Source of the DNA: Rubrobacter xylanophilus
GTDB taxonomy: Bacteria; Actinomycetota; Rubrobacteria; Rubrobacterales; Rubrobacteraceae
Reading direction: 5' to 3'
DNA length: 64,000 bases
Assembly: GCF_007164525.1 (NCBI RefSeq)
Contig: NZ_AP019791.1
Location: 1,537,501 to 1,601,500 of the forward strand
In this document: piece by piece, positions 7,854 to 17,788 of the stretch
Layout of the letters: every line of letters starts with the position of its first letter
How positions within the stretch are numbered: the first letter of the stretch is position 1
Notes under the pieces: generated by a model
The model's input: only the letters and a program-made list of their open reading frames with translations
Told to the model about the DNA's origin: nothing
Database searches by the model: none
Program-made: the position numbers and the translations under genes

Positions 7854-8742
7854 GGCCATAGTCGTCGCGGTGAACGGAGAGGTCGTCCGCCGGGAGGAGT
7901 GGGACTCGAAGGTCCTCTCCGAGGGGGACGAGGTCGAGATCGTACACGCCGTCGCCGGGGGCAGCGGCGAGGACGAGCTGGAGATAGCCGGCGTCAGGTT
8001 CTCCTCCCGGCTCTTCGTCGGAACCGGTAAGTACGAGGACACGCAGACCATGCGCGAGGCCCTGGAGCGCTCCGGCACCGAGATGGTCACCGTGGCCGTC
8101 CGGTACATGGACCTCTCCGGGGGGCGCTCCATCCTGCAGGAGCTCGACCTCTCCCGCTACCGGCTGCTCCCCAACACCGCCGGAGCGACCACCGCGGAGC
8201 AGGCAGTGAAGATGGCCCGGCTCGCCCGGGAGGCGACGGGGACAAACTGGATCAAGCTGGAGGTCATCGGCGACCAGAAGACCCTCTGGCCGGACACCGC
8301 GGCCACGATCGAGGCCACCGAGACGCTGGTGGAGGAGGGCTTCGTGGTGCTGCCGTACACCAGCACCGACCTGGTGGCCGCCATAAGGCTCGAGGAGGCC
8401 GGGGCGGCCACCGTCATGCCGCTCGCCTCGCCCATCGGCAGCGGGCAAGGGATGCCCGACTGGGCCTCCATCCAGAGGATAGTCGAGAGGATCTCCGTGC
8501 CGGTGGTGGTGGACGCCGGGCTCGGGGTTCCCTCCGACGCGGCCTTCGCCATGGAGCTCGGGGCGGACGCGGTGCTGGTGAACACCGCCATAGCCAAGGC
8601 GCAGGATCCGCCGCGGATGGCCGAGGCCATGAAGCTCGGGGTGAGGGCTGGGCGGCTCGCCTACCTGGCGGGCCGGATGCCCGTGAGCCGGTACGCGGTA
8701 CCCTCGAGCCCAACCCGGGGCGTCCCGGCCGCAACGGGCTGA
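7762..8742 (+). CDS. thiSG: ThiS-ThiG fusion: sulfur carrier plus thiazole synthase
   Basis: Residues 1-67 are a ThiS ubiquitin-like sulfur carrier ending VHAVAGG. Residues about 72-326 are thiazole synthase ThiG (FVGTGKY at 85-91, Schiff-base lysine Lys165 in [10 protein letters not shown], and [16 protein letters not shown]). In stand-alone ThiS the Gly-Gly is the free C-terminus that becomes a thiocarboxylate; here it is followed by [10 protein letters not shown] and the ThiG domain. ATG 7762 follows GAGAGGAGGACGCG. It is co-transcribed with thiE under the TPP riboswitch. No ThiF, ThiO or ThiC lies in the window. Confidence 0.93.
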   Translation: MRIRLNRESVELDGGRPTVRRLLEERRIPDKAIVVAVNGEVVRREEWDSKVLSEGDEVEIVHAVAGGSGEDELEIAGVRFSSRLFVGTGKYEDTQTMREALERSGTEMVTVAVRYMDLSGGRSILQELDLSRYRLLPNTAGATTAEQAVKMARLAREATGTNWIKLEVIGDQKTLWPDTAATIEATETLVEEGFVVLPYTSTDLVAAIRLEEAGAATVMPLASPIGSGQGMPDWASIQRIVERISVPVVVDAGLGVPSDAAFAMELGADAVLVNTAIAKAQDPPRMAEAMKLGVRAGRLAYLAGRMPVSRYAVPSSPTRGVPAATG

Positions 8743-8755
8743 GGGCCGTCCCCGC

Positions 8756-9739
8756 TCACGGCATCAGGAGGAGCTTGCCGGTGGTCCTGCGGCCCTCCAG
8801 ATCGGCGTGAGCGCGGGCGGCCTCCGAGAGCGGGTAGCGCCCCCCGATGTTCAGCCGGAGCTCTCCGGCCGAGAGCCAGGAGAGGATCTCACGCAGGGCC
8901 TCTCCGATCCTGCCCCGCAGCCGGGGTTCTGAGAGGTAGCGGGCGAGCCAGAACCCGCTGACCGTCTGCTGCCCGCGCATCAACTCGAAGAGGGGCACCT
9001 CCGAGCGCTCCCCGCTCGCCGAGCCGTAGACCACCATCCGTCCGCCGGGAGCGAGGCACCGCAGATTCTGGCGCGGGAAGTCCCCGCCGACCATCTCAAG
9101 GATCACGTCCACCCCACGCCCGCCGGTGGCCTCCCGGACGCGCTCGGGCCACCCCTCCTCCGTGTAGTCCACGAGCACGTCCGCCCCCAGCGAGCGGGCC
9201 ACCTCGAGCTTCTCCCCGGTGCTGGCGGTGGCGACGACGGTGCCCGCCCCCAAAAGCCGGGCCATCTGGACGGCGAGATATCCGACCCCGCCGGCCGCGG
9301 CGTGCACCAGCACCGACTCCCCTTCCGCGAGCCGGGCGGAGTCCCGCAGGACGAGGTAGGCAGTGAGTCCCTGCAGGGGTATCGCCGCCGCCTCGTCGAA
9401 GCCCAGGCCCTCAGGCACCGGGATGAGACCCCGGGCAGGAGCCAGAGCGTACTCCGCGTAACCACCCTCCCCGACGAGAGCCGCCACCCGGTCCCCGACC
9501 GAGACGTCCCCCACCGCAGGTCCCGTCTCGGCCACCACCCCGGCGACCTCGGAGCCGGGGATGAAGGGCAGGCTCTGGAGCGCGAGGTAGCGGTTGCGGC
9601 GGCGCATGGCATCCGCGTAGTTCACCCCGGCGGCCCGGACCTCCACCAAAACCTCCCCCTCGCCCGGAGTCGGACGCTCGACCTCGGCGTACTCCAGAAC
9701 CTCCGGGCCGCCGAATTCCCTGACCAGGATCGCCTTCAT
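8756..9739 (-). CDS. NADPH:quinone oxidoreductase-type MDR protein
   Basis: A 327-residue medium-chain dehydrogenase/reductase of the quinone oxidoreductase branch. The GroES-like N-terminal half runs to about 125 (PGSEVAGVVAETG at 61-73) and the NADP-binding AAAGGVGYLAVQMA is at 147-160. No catalytic or structural zinc cysteines are seen. Typical reactions are NADPH-dependent reduction of quinones or enones. It diverges from the CoA-transferase gene; the two starts are 47 bp apart, so promoters must overlap. Confidence 0.85.
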   Translation of the reverse strand: MKAILVREFGGPEVLEYAEVERPTPGEGEVLVEVRAAGVNYADAMRRRNRYLALQSLPFIPGSEVAGVVAETGPAVGDVSVGDRVAALVGEGGYAEYALAPARGLIPVPEGLGFDEAAAIPLQGLTAYLVLRDSARLAEGESVLVHAAAGGVGYLAVQMARLLGAGTVVATASTGEKLEVARSLGADVLVDYTEEGWPERVREATGGRGVDVILEMVGGDFPRQNLRCLAPGGRMVVYGSASGERSEVPLFELMRGQQTVSGFWLARYLSEPRLRGRIGEALREILSWLSAGELRLNIGGRYPLSEAARAHADLEGRRTTGKLLLMP

Positions 9740-9786
9740 CCCGCAGCCTCCCTCTGCTCGACAATCCGCTCCGCTACACTATAGTC

Positions 9787-10950
9787 ATGCGGGGAAAGAT
9801 TGCCGGACTGCCCCTCCGGGGACTCAGGGTGCTGGACCTCTCGCGGGTGCTGGCGGGCCCCTTCGCGACGATGGTGCTCGGGGATCTGGGGGCGGACGTG
9901 ATAAAGGTCGAACACCCCGAGCGCGGCGACGACACCCGCAGCTGGGGCCCGCCCTTCGCCGGAGGCGAGGCGGCGTACTTCCTCGCCGTCAACCGGAACA
10001 AGCGCTCGGTGGCGCTGGATCTCAAGACCGGGGAGGGGCTCGGGCGCGCCAGAGAGCTCGCGCGCACCGCCGACGTGCTCGTCGAGAACATGCGGCGCGG
10101 CGCCCTCGCCAGGCTCGGGCTCGGCTACGAGACGCTGAAGGAGGAGAACCCCGGCCTCGTCTACTGCTCCATCACCGGCTTCGGCCCCGGTCCGGACGAA
10201 GAGAAGCCCGGCTACGACTTCCTCGTGCAGGCGCGGGCCGGGATCATGGGGATCACCGGCTGGCCCGACGGGCCACCGACGAAGGTGGGCGTGGCCGCAG
10301 CGGACATCGTCTGCGGCCTGTACGCCGCGACCGCGATCCTCGCGGCGCTGCACCGGCGCTCGGAGACCGGCGAGGGTGCCCGCATAGAGGTCCCGCTCTT
10401 CGAGAGCACCCTCTCCTGGCTCGCCAACCGCGCCCAGGAGTACCTGGTCTCCGGGGTTGACACCGGCCGGCTGGGGAACGCCCACCCCACCATAGTCCCC
10501 TACCAGACCTTCGAGGCCTCGGACAAGACCTTCGCGGTCGCGGTGGGCAACGACGCCCAGTTCGTCCGGCTGTGCCGGGCAATCGGGCGCGAGGACCTGA
10601 TCGGGGAGGAGCGCTACGCCACCAACCCCGGGCGGGTGGCGAACCGCGAGGAGCTGACCGCAGAGCTGCAGAGAACCTTCTCCGAGCGGACGGCCGAGGA
10701 GTGGATCGAGGCCATACGGAGCGCCGGCGTTCCCAGCGGCCCGGTAAACGAGCTGGCCGAGGTCTTCGCCGACCGGCACGTGCTCGGCTCGGGCATCCTG
10801 CAGGAGATCCCGCACCCGGCGGCGGGAATGCTCGGGATGCTCGCCTCCCCGCTGCTCGTGGACGGAGAGCGGCCCCCCATCCGGCGCCCGCCGCCCACCC
10901 TGGGAGAACACACCGGGGAGGCCGGCTGGGAGCACGGCGAAACCGGATAG
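9787..10950 (+). CDS. Class III (CaiB/BaiF) CoA-transferase
   Basis: A 387-residue family III acyl-CoA transferase: [30 protein letters not shown] at 13-42 and the catalytic aspartate Asp144 in [12 protein letters not shown]. These enzymes move CoA between carboxylic acids through an Asp-acyl anhydride. Substrate is unknown; the neighbouring prp genes suggest a short-chain or dicarboxylic acid. The ATG at 9787 follows AT-rich TACACTATAGTC without a ribosome site, suggesting a very short or absent leader. Confidence 0.87.
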   Translation: MRGKIAGLPLRGLRVLDLSRVLAGPFATMVLGDLGADVIKVEHPERGDDTRSWGPPFAGGEAAYFLAVNRNKRSVALDLKTGEGLGRARELARTADVLVENMRRGALARLGLGYETLKEENPGLVYCSITGFGPGPDEEKPGYDFLVQARAGIMGITGWPDGPPTKVGVAAADIVCGLYAATAILAALHRRSETGEGARIEVPLFESTLSWLANRAQEYLVSGVDTGRLGNAHPTIVPYQTFEASDKTFAVAVGNDAQFVRLCRAIGREDLIGEERYATNPGRVANREELTAELQRTFSERTAEEWIEAIRSAGVPSGPVNELAEVFADRHVLGSGILQEIPHPAAGMLGMLASPLLVDGERPPIRRPPPTLGEHTGEAGWEHGETG

Positions 10951-11102
10951 CAGAGTCCCCGACGGGGTCATCCTCGCGAACCCGCGGCCGAGCTCCCCGC
11001 GTGACGGAAGCGACGGAGAACGGGGTTCTTACGTTGTATTCTTTTTCGTGCGCCGGAGACAGGCGATGTTCATCCAAGAGGAGGCGGGAAGGAGTGGAAC
11101 GC

Positions 11103-12002
11103 GTGAGCGAGAACGGAGCGGCTCCCTCGCCGGGCGCCCGACTGAGGCGGGCGTGGAGCGAGGAGAGACCGCTGCAGGTCGCGGGGGTCATAAACGCCTA
11201 CGCGGCGATCCTGGCCGAGAGCGCGGGCTTTAAAGCCCTTTATCTTTCAGGGGCGGGGGTGGCGAACGCCTCTTTCGGCCTGCCGGACCTGGGCATGACC
11301 AACCTGAACGACGTGCTCTGCGACGCGCGCAGGATCACTGGGGTGACCGATCTGCCGCTCTTGGTCGACGCGGATACGGGCTTCGGGCCGGCGTTCGTGA
11401 TCGGGCGGACGGTGCGCGAGATGATCCGGGCCGGCGTCGCCGGGATCCACATCGAGGACCAGGTGCAGGCCAAGCGCTGCGGGCACCGGCCCGGCAAGGA
11501 GCTGGTCGAGCCGGAGGAGATGGCCGACCGGGTGAAGGCAGCCACCTCGGCGAAGACCGACCCCGACTTCGTGGTGATGGCCCGCACCGACGCGGTGGCC
11601 GTCGAGGGGCTCGACGCGGCCGTCGAGCGCGCGAGGCTCTACCAGGAGGCCGGGGCCGACGCGATCTTCGCCGAGGCCATAACCGAGCTCGAGGACTACC
11701 GCCGCTTCACCGAGGCGCTCGACGTCCCGGTCCTCGCCAACATCACGGAGTTCGGGAAGACACCGCTCTTCACCACTGCGGAGCTCGCAGATGTCGGGGT
11801 CGGGCTCGCACTCTACCCGCTCTCGGCGTTCCGGGCGATGAGCGCGGCGGCCCTGAAGGTCTACCGGACGATCCGCGAAGAGGGCACCCAGAAGGGCGTC
11901 GTCGAAGAGATGCAGACCCGCAGCGAGCTCTACGGCTTCCTGGGCTATGAGGAGTACGAGAGGGAGCTCGACCGGCTGTTCGCGAGAGGCAGGGAGGGAT
12001 AA
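11103..12002 (+). CDS. prpB: 2-Methylisocitrate lyase
   Basis: Cleaves 2-methylisocitrate to pyruvate and succinate, the last step of the 2-methylcitrate cycle for propionyl-CoA. A 299-residue ICL/PEP-mutase family protein with metal motif [10 protein letters not shown] at 86-95 and signature [10 protein letters not shown] at 123-132 (catalytic Cys126). The GTG at 11103 has AAGGAG 8 nt before it; an in-frame GTG at 11094 is the alternative. It is the first gene of prpBCD, and prpC begins one base after its stop. Confidence 0.92.
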   Translation: MSENGAAPSPGARLRRAWSEERPLQVAGVINAYAAILAESAGFKALYLSGAGVANASFGLPDLGMTNLNDVLCDARRITGVTDLPLLVDADTGFGPAFVIGRTVREMIRAGVAGIHIEDQVQAKRCGHRPGKELVEPEEMADRVKAATSAKTDPDFVVMARTDAVAVEGLDAAVERARLYQEAGADAIFAEAITELEDYRRFTEALDVPVLANITEFGKTPLFTTAELADVGVGLALYPLSAFRAMSAAALKVYRTIREEGTQKGVVEEMQTRSELYGFLGYEEYERELDRLFARGREG

Positions 12003-12003
12003 G

Positions 12004-13119
12004 TTGGCAAAGAAGAGCGTCGGGCTGTCGGGGGCGATCGCCGGGGACACCGCGATCTGTACGGTCGGAAGCTCGGGCGACAGCCTGGAGTACCGCGGCT
12101 ACCCCATAGAAGACCTCGCAGAGAAGGCCACCTTCGAGGAGGTGATGCACCTCCTCATCCGCGGGGAGCTCCCGAACGAGAGGGAGCTCGAGGAGTACAA
12201 GAGAGAGCTCTCGGGGCTGCGGGGGCTGCCGGACGAGCTGAAGACGGTCCTGGAGCGCATCCCGGCCTCCACCCACCCGATGGAGGTATTGCGCACCGGC
12301 TGCTCGATGCTCGGCACCCTCGAGCACGAGGGCGAGGGGCGGGACGCGCGCCGGATCGGGGAGCGCCTCGTCTCCTGCTTCCCCTCGATGCTCCTCTACT
12401 GGCACCACTTCACCCACAGCGGCAAGAGGATCGAGACCGACACCGGGGAGGACTCCCTCGCCGGACACTTCCTGCGCCTGCTGCACGGCACCGAGCCCGG
12501 GGAGGAGCAGAGGCGGGCGGTCGACGTCTCGCTCATCCTCTACGCCGAGCACGAGTTCAACGCCTCGACGTTCACCGCCAGGATCATCGCCTCCACCGGC
12601 TCGGACTTCTACTCCGCGATAACCGGCGCGATAGGCGCGCTGCGCGGCCCGCTGCACGGCGGGGCGAACGAGGCGGCGATGGAGTTCATCGAGCGCTTCC
12701 GCACCCCCGAGGAGGCCGAGGAGGGCCTGCGCGAGGCGCTCTCGCGCGGCGAGCGGCTGATGGGCTTCGGACACCCGGTCTACACCCGCGTCGATCCCCG
12801 CTCGGACATCATAAAGGGCTGGTCCAGGCGGCTCTCCGAGGGGCACGAGGAGGGATATCTCTACGCCGTGAGCGAGCGGATCGAGCAGATAATGCACGAG
12901 GAGAAGGGCCTCTTCCCCAACCTGGACTTCTACAGCGCCTCGGCGTATCGCTTCTGCGGGATACCGACGGAGATGTTCACCCCGCTCTTCGTCTTCTCCC
13001 GCACCTCGGGGTGGACGGCGCACGTCGTAGAGCAGCGGGAGTCCGGGAAGATCATCCGCCCCTCCGCCAACTACATCGGCCCCGAGCAGCGCGAGTTCGT
13101 CCCCTTGGAGGAGCGCTAG
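12004..13119 (+). CDS. prpC: 2-Methylcitrate synthase / citrate synthase
   Basis: Condenses propionyl-CoA with oxaloacetate. A 371-residue citrate synthase family member with catalytic His218 ([10 protein letters not shown]), His257 ([15 protein letters not shown]) and Asp308. The short length and position between prpB and prpD point to PrpC and not GltA, though both activities are common. The start is TTG 12004 with GGAGGG upstream; the intergenic gap to prpB is one base, so translation is probably coupled. Confidence 0.92.
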   Translation: MAKKSVGLSGAIAGDTAICTVGSSGDSLEYRGYPIEDLAEKATFEEVMHLLIRGELPNERELEEYKRELSGLRGLPDELKTVLERIPASTHPMEVLRTGCSMLGTLEHEGEGRDARRIGERLVSCFPSMLLYWHHFTHSGKRIETDTGEDSLAGHFLRLLHGTEPGEEQRRAVDVSLILYAEHEFNASTFTARIIASTGSDFYSAITGAIGALRGPLHGGANEAAMEFIERFRTPEEAEEGLREALSRGERLMGFGHPVYTRVDPRSDIIKGWSRRLSEGHEEGYLYAVSERIEQIMHEEKGLFPNLDFYSASAYRFCGIPTEMFTPLFVFSRTSGWTAHVVEQRESGKIIRPSANYIGPEQREFVPLEER

Positions 13120-14532
13120 ATGACGGATCAGGTAATAGAGAGGATCTCCGAGTACGTCTGCACCTACGAGCCGGCCAGTCCGCTCGCGCGCGAGACCGCC
13201 CGTTACTGCCTGATGGACTCTTTGGGCTGTGCCCTCCTCGCGCTGCGCTACCCGGAGTGCGCCAAGCTGCTCGGGCCGGCGGTGCCGGGGACGGTGGTGC
13301 CGCACGGCGCGCGGGTGCCGGGGACCCCCTATGAGCTCGACCCCGTGAAGGCCGCCTTCGACATCGGAGCCTCCATCCGCTGGCTCGACTACAACGACAC
13401 CTGGCTCGCCGCCGAGTGGGGACATCCCTCGGACAACCTCGGCGCGATCCTGGCCGTCTCCGACCACCTGAGCCGCAAGAGGCGCGCGGAGGGCGGGGAG
13501 CCCCTCTACGTGCGCGACGTGCTATCGGCGGCGATAAAGGCGCACGAGATACAGGGGGTGCTGGCGCTCGAGAACGCCTTCAACCGGGTGGGCATCGACC
13601 ACGTGCTGCTGGTGCGAGTGGCCTCGGCGGCGGTGGCGACGCGCCTCCTCGGGGGCGGGCGCGAGGAGGTCGAGAGCGCCGTCTCCGGCGCGTTCATAGA
13701 CGGCGGGCCGCTGCGCACCTACCGCCACGCGCCGAACGTCGGCAGCCGGAAGTCCTGGGCCGCCGGGGACGCCACGAGCCGCGGGGTGAGGCTCGCGATG
13801 ATGGCCATCTGCGGCGAGATGGGCTACCCGACGGCGCTCTCCGCCGAAGGGTGGGGCTTCCAGGACGCTCTTTTCGGGGGGAAGGAGATAAAGCTCGCCC
13901 GCCCGTTCGAGAGCTACGTCATGGAGAACGTGCTCTTCAAGATCTCCTTCCCCGCCGAGTTCCACGCCCAGACCGCGGCCGAGGCCGCCCTCCGGCTGCA
14001 CCTGGAGGTGAGGGACCGGCTGGAGGAGATCGAGCGCGTCGAGATCACCACGCAGGAGCCTGCGATGAGGATCATCGCCAAGGAGGGGCCGCTCAACAAC
14101 CCGGCCGACCGCGACCACTGCATCCAGTACATCACGGCCGTCGGCCTGATCTTCGGCGAGATCACCGCCGATTCCTACGAGGACTCCTTCGCCGAAGACC
14201 CCCGCATAGACGAGCTGCGGGCGAAGACGACCGTGAAGGAGGACGAACGCTACAGCCGGGACTACCTCGACCCCGAGAAGCGCTCGATCGCGAACGCCGT
14301 GCAGGTCTTCTTCCGCGACGGCACCTCGACGCAGAAGGTCGAGGTCGAGTACCCAATCGGACACCGCCGCCGCAGAAAAGAGGGCATCCCGCTGCTGGAG
14401 GAGAAGTTCCGCGCCAACGCCGCGACCCGGCTGCCCAGGAAGAAGCTCGCGGCGCTCGAGGAGCTCCTCTCGGAGCAGGAGCGGCTCGAGGAGAGCCCGG
14501 TCGACGAGCTCATGGAGCTGCTGGCCATGTAG
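13120..14532 (+). CDS. prpD: 2-Methylcitrate dehydratase
   Basis: MmgE/PrpD family, 470 residues. Dehydrates 2-methylcitrate to 2-methyl-cis-aconitate. Diagnostic segments are [21 protein letters not shown] near 86-106 and [16 protein letters not shown] near 210-225. ATG 13120 follows the prpC stop directly (TAGATG), so it is translationally coupled. Together prpBCD form a complete propionyl-CoA oxidation module apart from the acid-CoA ligase and aconitase steps. Confidence 0.93.
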   Translation: MTDQVIERISEYVCTYEPASPLARETARYCLMDSLGCALLALRYPECAKLLGPAVPGTVVPHGARVPGTPYELDPVKAAFDIGASIRWLDYNDTWLAAEWGHPSDNLGAILAVSDHLSRKRRAEGGEPLYVRDVLSAAIKAHEIQGVLALENAFNRVGIDHVLLVRVASAAVATRLLGGGREEVESAVSGAFIDGGPLRTYRHAPNVGSRKSWAAGDATSRGVRLAMMAICGEMGYPTALSAEGWGFQDALFGGKEIKLARPFESYVMENVLFKISFPAEFHAQTAAEAALRLHLEVRDRLEEIERVEITTQEPAMRIIAKEGPLNNPADRDHCIQYITAVGLIFGEITADSYEDSFAEDPRIDELRAKTTVKEDERYSRDYLDPEKRSIANAVQVFFRDGTSTQKVEVEYPIGHRRRRKEGIPLLEEKFRANAATRLPRKKLAALEELLSEQERLEESPVDELMELLAM

Positions 14533-14619
14533 CATCGGGAGCGGGCCGCGGCTTGACAGCGCGCCCCGGCAGGGATATTGTGGCGCTTGCTCCAAGGTGA
14601 GAAGGGGAAAGGAGGCGCC

Positions 14620-15615
14620 ATGACCGAGGTCGCCGGCTCCACCGAGCTCGGCAGGGAGCAGTTGCTCGACGCCTACCGGACGATGCGCACCATCCGGGAG
14701 TTCGAAGAGCGGCTGCACGTGGAGTTCGCCACGGGTGAGATCCCGGGCTTCGTCCACCTCTACGCGGGCGAGGAGGCCATAGCCGCCGGCGTCTGCGCCC
14801 ACCTGGACGAGGACGATTACATCGCCTCGACCCACCGCGGGCACGGGCACGCCATCGCCAAGGGCTGCGACGTCAAGGCGATGATGAAGGAGATCTACGG
14901 CAAAGCCGAGGGCATCTGCCACGGCAAGGGCGGCTCGATGCACATCGCCGACCTCGACAAGGGCATGCTCGGCGCCAACGGGATCGTCGGCGGCGGGCCG
15001 CCGCTGGTCTGCGGGGCCGGGCTCTCCGCGAAGGTGCGCGGCACCGGGCAGGTCGCCGTCTCCTTCACCGGCGACGGCGGCTCCAACCAGGGCACGTTCC
15101 TCGAGAGCCTCAACCTCGCCGCCGTCTGGGGGCTGCCCTGCGTCTTCGTCATCGAGAACAACGGCTACGCCGAGGCCACCTCGACCAACTTCTCCGTCCG
15201 GGGCCTGGACATCGCCAAGCGGGCCGACGGCTTCGGCATCCCCGGGGTGGTGGTCGACGGGCACGACTTCTTCGCCGTGCACGAGGCCGCGGGCGAGGCC
15301 GTGGAGCGCGCCAGAAGCGGCGGCGGCCCCACCCTCATCGAGTGCAAGGTCAACCGCTACTACGGTCACTTCGAGGGCGACGCCCAGACCTACCGCGCCC
15401 CCAACGAGGTGGAGGAGATAAGGCGCGAGAAGGACTGCCTGATGCTCTTCCGCAGGCGCGTCACCTCCGCCGGGCTGCTCGAGGAGGAGGAGCTCGACCG
15501 CATCGACGCGGAGGTAAAGCGGCTCATAGACGAAGCCGTCGAGGAGGCCAAGGCCGCCCCGGAACCGGCCCCGGATGAGCTGCTGACCGACGTGTACGTG
15601 AGCTACCAGGGCTAG
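14620..15615 (+). CDS. acoA: Thiamine-PP-dependent dehydrogenase E1 alpha (acetoin/pyruvate type)
   Basis: A 331-residue E1 alpha subunit. The TPP/Mg motif GDGGSNQG begins at 151 and closes with ENN at 179-181; the phosphorylation-loop-like YYGHFEGD is near 247. It oxidatively cleaves acetoin or decarboxylates a 2-oxoacid with the beta subunit. The AcoC-like and AcoX genes behind it favour acetoin dehydrogenase. ATG 14620 has AAAGGAGG 6 nt upstream. Confidence 0.85.
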   Translation: MTEVAGSTELGREQLLDAYRTMRTIREFEERLHVEFATGEIPGFVHLYAGEEAIAAGVCAHLDEDDYIASTHRGHGHAIAKGCDVKAMMKEIYGKAEGICHGKGGSMHIADLDKGMLGANGIVGGGPPLVCGAGLSAKVRGTGQVAVSFTGDGGSNQGTFLESLNLAAVWGLPCVFVIENNGYAEATSTNFSVRGLDIAKRADGFGIPGVVVDGHDFFAVHEAAGEAVERARSGGGPTLIECKVNRYYGHFEGDAQTYRAPNEVEEIRREKDCLMLFRRRVTSAGLLEEEELDRIDAEVKRLIDEAVEEAKAAPEPAPDELLTDVYVSYQG

Positions 15616-15645
15616 GGAACGCCCGAGCGCAGCGGGAGGAGAGAG

Positions 15646-16665
15646 ATGGCGCGCAGGATGACCTTCATGCAGGCGATAAACGAGGCGCTTCGGCAGGAGA
15701 TGGAGCGCGACGAGACCGTGGTGGTCTTCGGCGAGGACAACGCCGGCGGCGCGGGAGCGCCGGGCGAGGACGACGCCTGGGGCGGCGTCATGGGCGTCAC
15801 CAAGGGTCTCTACCCCTCCTTCCCCGGCCGGGTGCTCGACACCCCGATCAGCGAGTCCGCGTTCATCGGGGCGGCGGCCGGGGCGGCGTGCTCGGGCCTG
15901 AGGCCGGTCGCCGAGCTGATGTTCGTGGACTTCATGGGGGTCTGCTTCGACCAGATCTTCAACCAGGCCGCCAAGTTCCGCTACATGTTCGGCGGCAAGG
16001 CCAAAACCCCCATGGTCATAAGGACGATGTACGGGGCGGGGATAAGGGCCGCGAGCCAGCACTCCCAGAGTCTCTACCCCATCTTCACGCACATCCCCGG
16101 CCTGAAGGTCGTGGTTCCCTCCAACCCCTACGACGCCAAGGGGCTCATGATCTCCTCGATCCGGGACGACGACCCCGTGATCTTCTTCGAGAACAAGGTG
16201 CTCTACCAGGTGGAAGGCGAGGTTCCTGAGGAACCCTACACCATCCCCCTGGGAGAGGCCGAGTACGTGCGGGAGGGCGACGACGTCACGATCGTCGCCA
16301 TAGGGCGCATGGTCTCGATGGCCGAGCAGGCAGCCGAGGCGCTCGCCGACGAGGGGATAGAGTGCGAGATCATAGACCCCCGCACCACCTCGCCGCTGGA
16401 CACCGAGACGATCTACGAGAGCGTCGAGAACACCGGAAGGCTCGTGGTCGTGGACGAGTCCAACCCGCGCTGCAGCCTCGCGGCGGACATCTGCGCGCAG
16501 GTCTCCCAGAACCGCTTCGACGACCTGAAGGCCGCACCGAAGATGGTCACCGCCCCCCACACCCCGCCGCCCTTCAGCCCGACGCTCGAAGACCTCTACG
16601 TGCCGGACCCCGAACGCATAGCCGCCGCCGTGCGCGAGGTCGCCGGCGCGGGCGCCCGGGCGTAA
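15646..16665 (+). CDS. acoB: Dehydrogenase E1 beta subunit (acetoin/pyruvate type)
   Basis: A 339-residue E1 beta partner of the preceding gene. Typical features: MTFMQAINEALRQEMERDE near the start, VVVFGEDNAGG, DTPISESAFIGAAAGAA near 64-80 and the C-terminal transketolase domain VREGDDVTIVAIGRMV. An insertion (GAGAPGEDDAWGGVMGVT) after FGEDNAGG is a feature of the acetoin branch. GGGAGGAGAGAG precedes ATG 15646. Confidence 0.87.
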   Translation: MARRMTFMQAINEALRQEMERDETVVVFGEDNAGGAGAPGEDDAWGGVMGVTKGLYPSFPGRVLDTPISESAFIGAAAGAACSGLRPVAELMFVDFMGVCFDQIFNQAAKFRYMFGGKAKTPMVIRTMYGAGIRAASQHSQSLYPIFTHIPGLKVVVPSNPYDAKGLMISSIRDDDPVIFFENKVLYQVEGEVPEEPYTIPLGEAEYVREGDDVTIVAIGRMVSMAEQAAEALADEGIECEIIDPRTTSPLDTETIYESVENTGRLVVVDESNPRCSLAADICAQVSQNRFDDLKAAPKMVTAPHTPPPFSPTLEDLYVPDPERIAAAVREVAGAGARA

Positions 16666-16675
16666 GGGAGCGCGC

Positions 16676-17788
16676 GTGAGCGAGACCCGGCAGATAACGA
16701 AGCTCGGCATGCCCAAGTGGGGCCTCACCATGACCGAGGGGACGGTCGTGCGGTGGCTCGTGGAGGAGGGCGCCGAGCTCGAGAGTGGTGACGAGGTCGT
16801 CGAGGTCGAGAGCGAGAAGATAAACAACGCCGTCGAGTCCCCAGCCGCCGGCGTGCTCCGGCGCCGGGTGGCGCAGGAGGGCGAGGTGATCCCGGTCGGA
16901 GGGCTGCTCGGGGTCATAGCCGACCCTTCCGTCCCCGACGCCGAGATAGACGCCTTCGTGGAGGAGTTCCAGGCCACCTTCGTCCCCGAGGAGGCCGGGG
17001 AGGCCGTGGGCCCGGAGCCGCAGAGCGTCGAGGTGGCCGGAAGGAGGATCCAGTACCTCGGGATGGGCGAGGGCGAGCCTCCGCTCCTCCTGATCCACGG
17101 CTTCGGCGGCGACATGAACATCTTCGTCTTCAACCAGGAGACCCTCTCCGCCGACCGCGCCGTCTACGCCCTGGACCTCCCCGGACACGGAGGATCCTCC
17201 AAGGACGTCGGCGCAGGAGATCTGGACTTCTTCGCCTCGGTCGTGGAGGGCTTCATGGACGCCCTCGGGATAGAGCGGGCCCACCTGGCGGGACACTCAA
17301 TGGGCGGCGCGGTGGCCGGCGCGTTCGCGCTCGCACACCCGGAAAGGGTCGCCTCGCTCGTCCTCATCGCCAGCGCCGGGCTCGGGGAAGAGATCAACGC
17401 CGGGTACATCGAGGGTTTCATAGCGGCGAACCGCCGCAGGGAGATGCGCGACGCGCTCAGGATGCTCTTCGCCGACCCGGAGCTCGTCACCCGCGACCTG
17501 GTCAACGACGTGCTGGCGTACAAGCGCCTCGACGGCGTGGAGGAGGCGCTGCGCACGGTGGCGGGACGGCTCTTCCCCGGCGGGCGCCAGGCACGGGTGC
17601 TCGACCTCTCGGGGGTGGAAGCCCCGATCCTGGCGGTCTGGGGTTCGGAGGACCGCATCGTCCCCGCCGCCCACGCGGAGAACCTGCCCGGCGGAGCACG
17701 GGTGGAGATCATAGAGGGCAAGGGGCACATGGTGCACATGGAGGCCGCCGGCGAGGTGAACCGGCTCATCGCGGATTTCGTTGGCTGA
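16676..17788 (+). CDS. acoC: Lipoyl-domain alpha/beta-hydrolase (AcoC-type E2)
   Basis: Residues 1-82 are a biotinyl/lipoyl domain with the acceptor Lys48 in VESEKINNAV. Residues about 117-370 are an alpha/beta-hydrolase with Ser208 in AGHSMGGAV, Asp326 in GSEDRIVP and His351 in KGHMVHME. This two-domain form is the AcoC-type dihydrolipoamide acetyltransferase, where the hydrolase fold replaces the usual catalytic E2 domain. No separate peripheral-subunit domain is evident. GTG 16676 lies 11 nt after acoB with GGGAG between. No lipoamide dehydrogenase (E3) gene is present here. Confidence 0.85.
   Translation: MSETRQITKLGMPKWGLTMTEGTVVRWLVEEGAELESGDEVVEVESEKINNAVESPAAGVLRRRVAQEGEVIPVGGLLGVIADPSVPDAEIDAFVEEFQATFVPEEAGEAVGPEPQSVEVAGRRIQYLGMGEGEPPLLLIHGFGGDMNIFVFNQETLSADRAVYALDLPGHGGSSKDVGAGDLDFFASVVEGFMDALGIERAHLAGHSMGGAVAGAFALAHPERVASLVLIASAGLGEEINAGYIEGFIAANRRREMRDALRMLFADPELVTRDLVNDVLAYKRLDGVEEALRTVAGRLFPGGRQARVLDLSGVEAPILAVWGSEDRIVPAAHAENLPGGARVEIIEGKGHMVHMEAAGEVNRLIADFVG

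Noticed and set aside
5856-8132. 758-codon minus-strand frame
   Set aside because: Crosses the second reductase, the TPP riboswitch, thiE and thiSG in antisense; composition is typical of a shadow frame.
9103-9612. Alternate frames within the quinone oxidoreductase gene
   Set aside because: No homology signal; Arg/Pro/Ser-rich translation typical of an off-frame in GC-rich DNA.
9758-9785. TCGACA-N16-TATAGT as promoter of the CoA-transferase gene
   Set aside because: Its -10 would end one base before the ATG, so transcription would start inside the gene; the TACACT just upstream is more plausible but has no good -35.
13522-17133. 1203-codon open frame on the minus strand
   Set aside because: It is antisense to prpD, acoA, acoB and acoC, which all have catalytic motifs; its translation is low-complexity Leu/Val/Gly/His sequence caused by GC-rich third positions.
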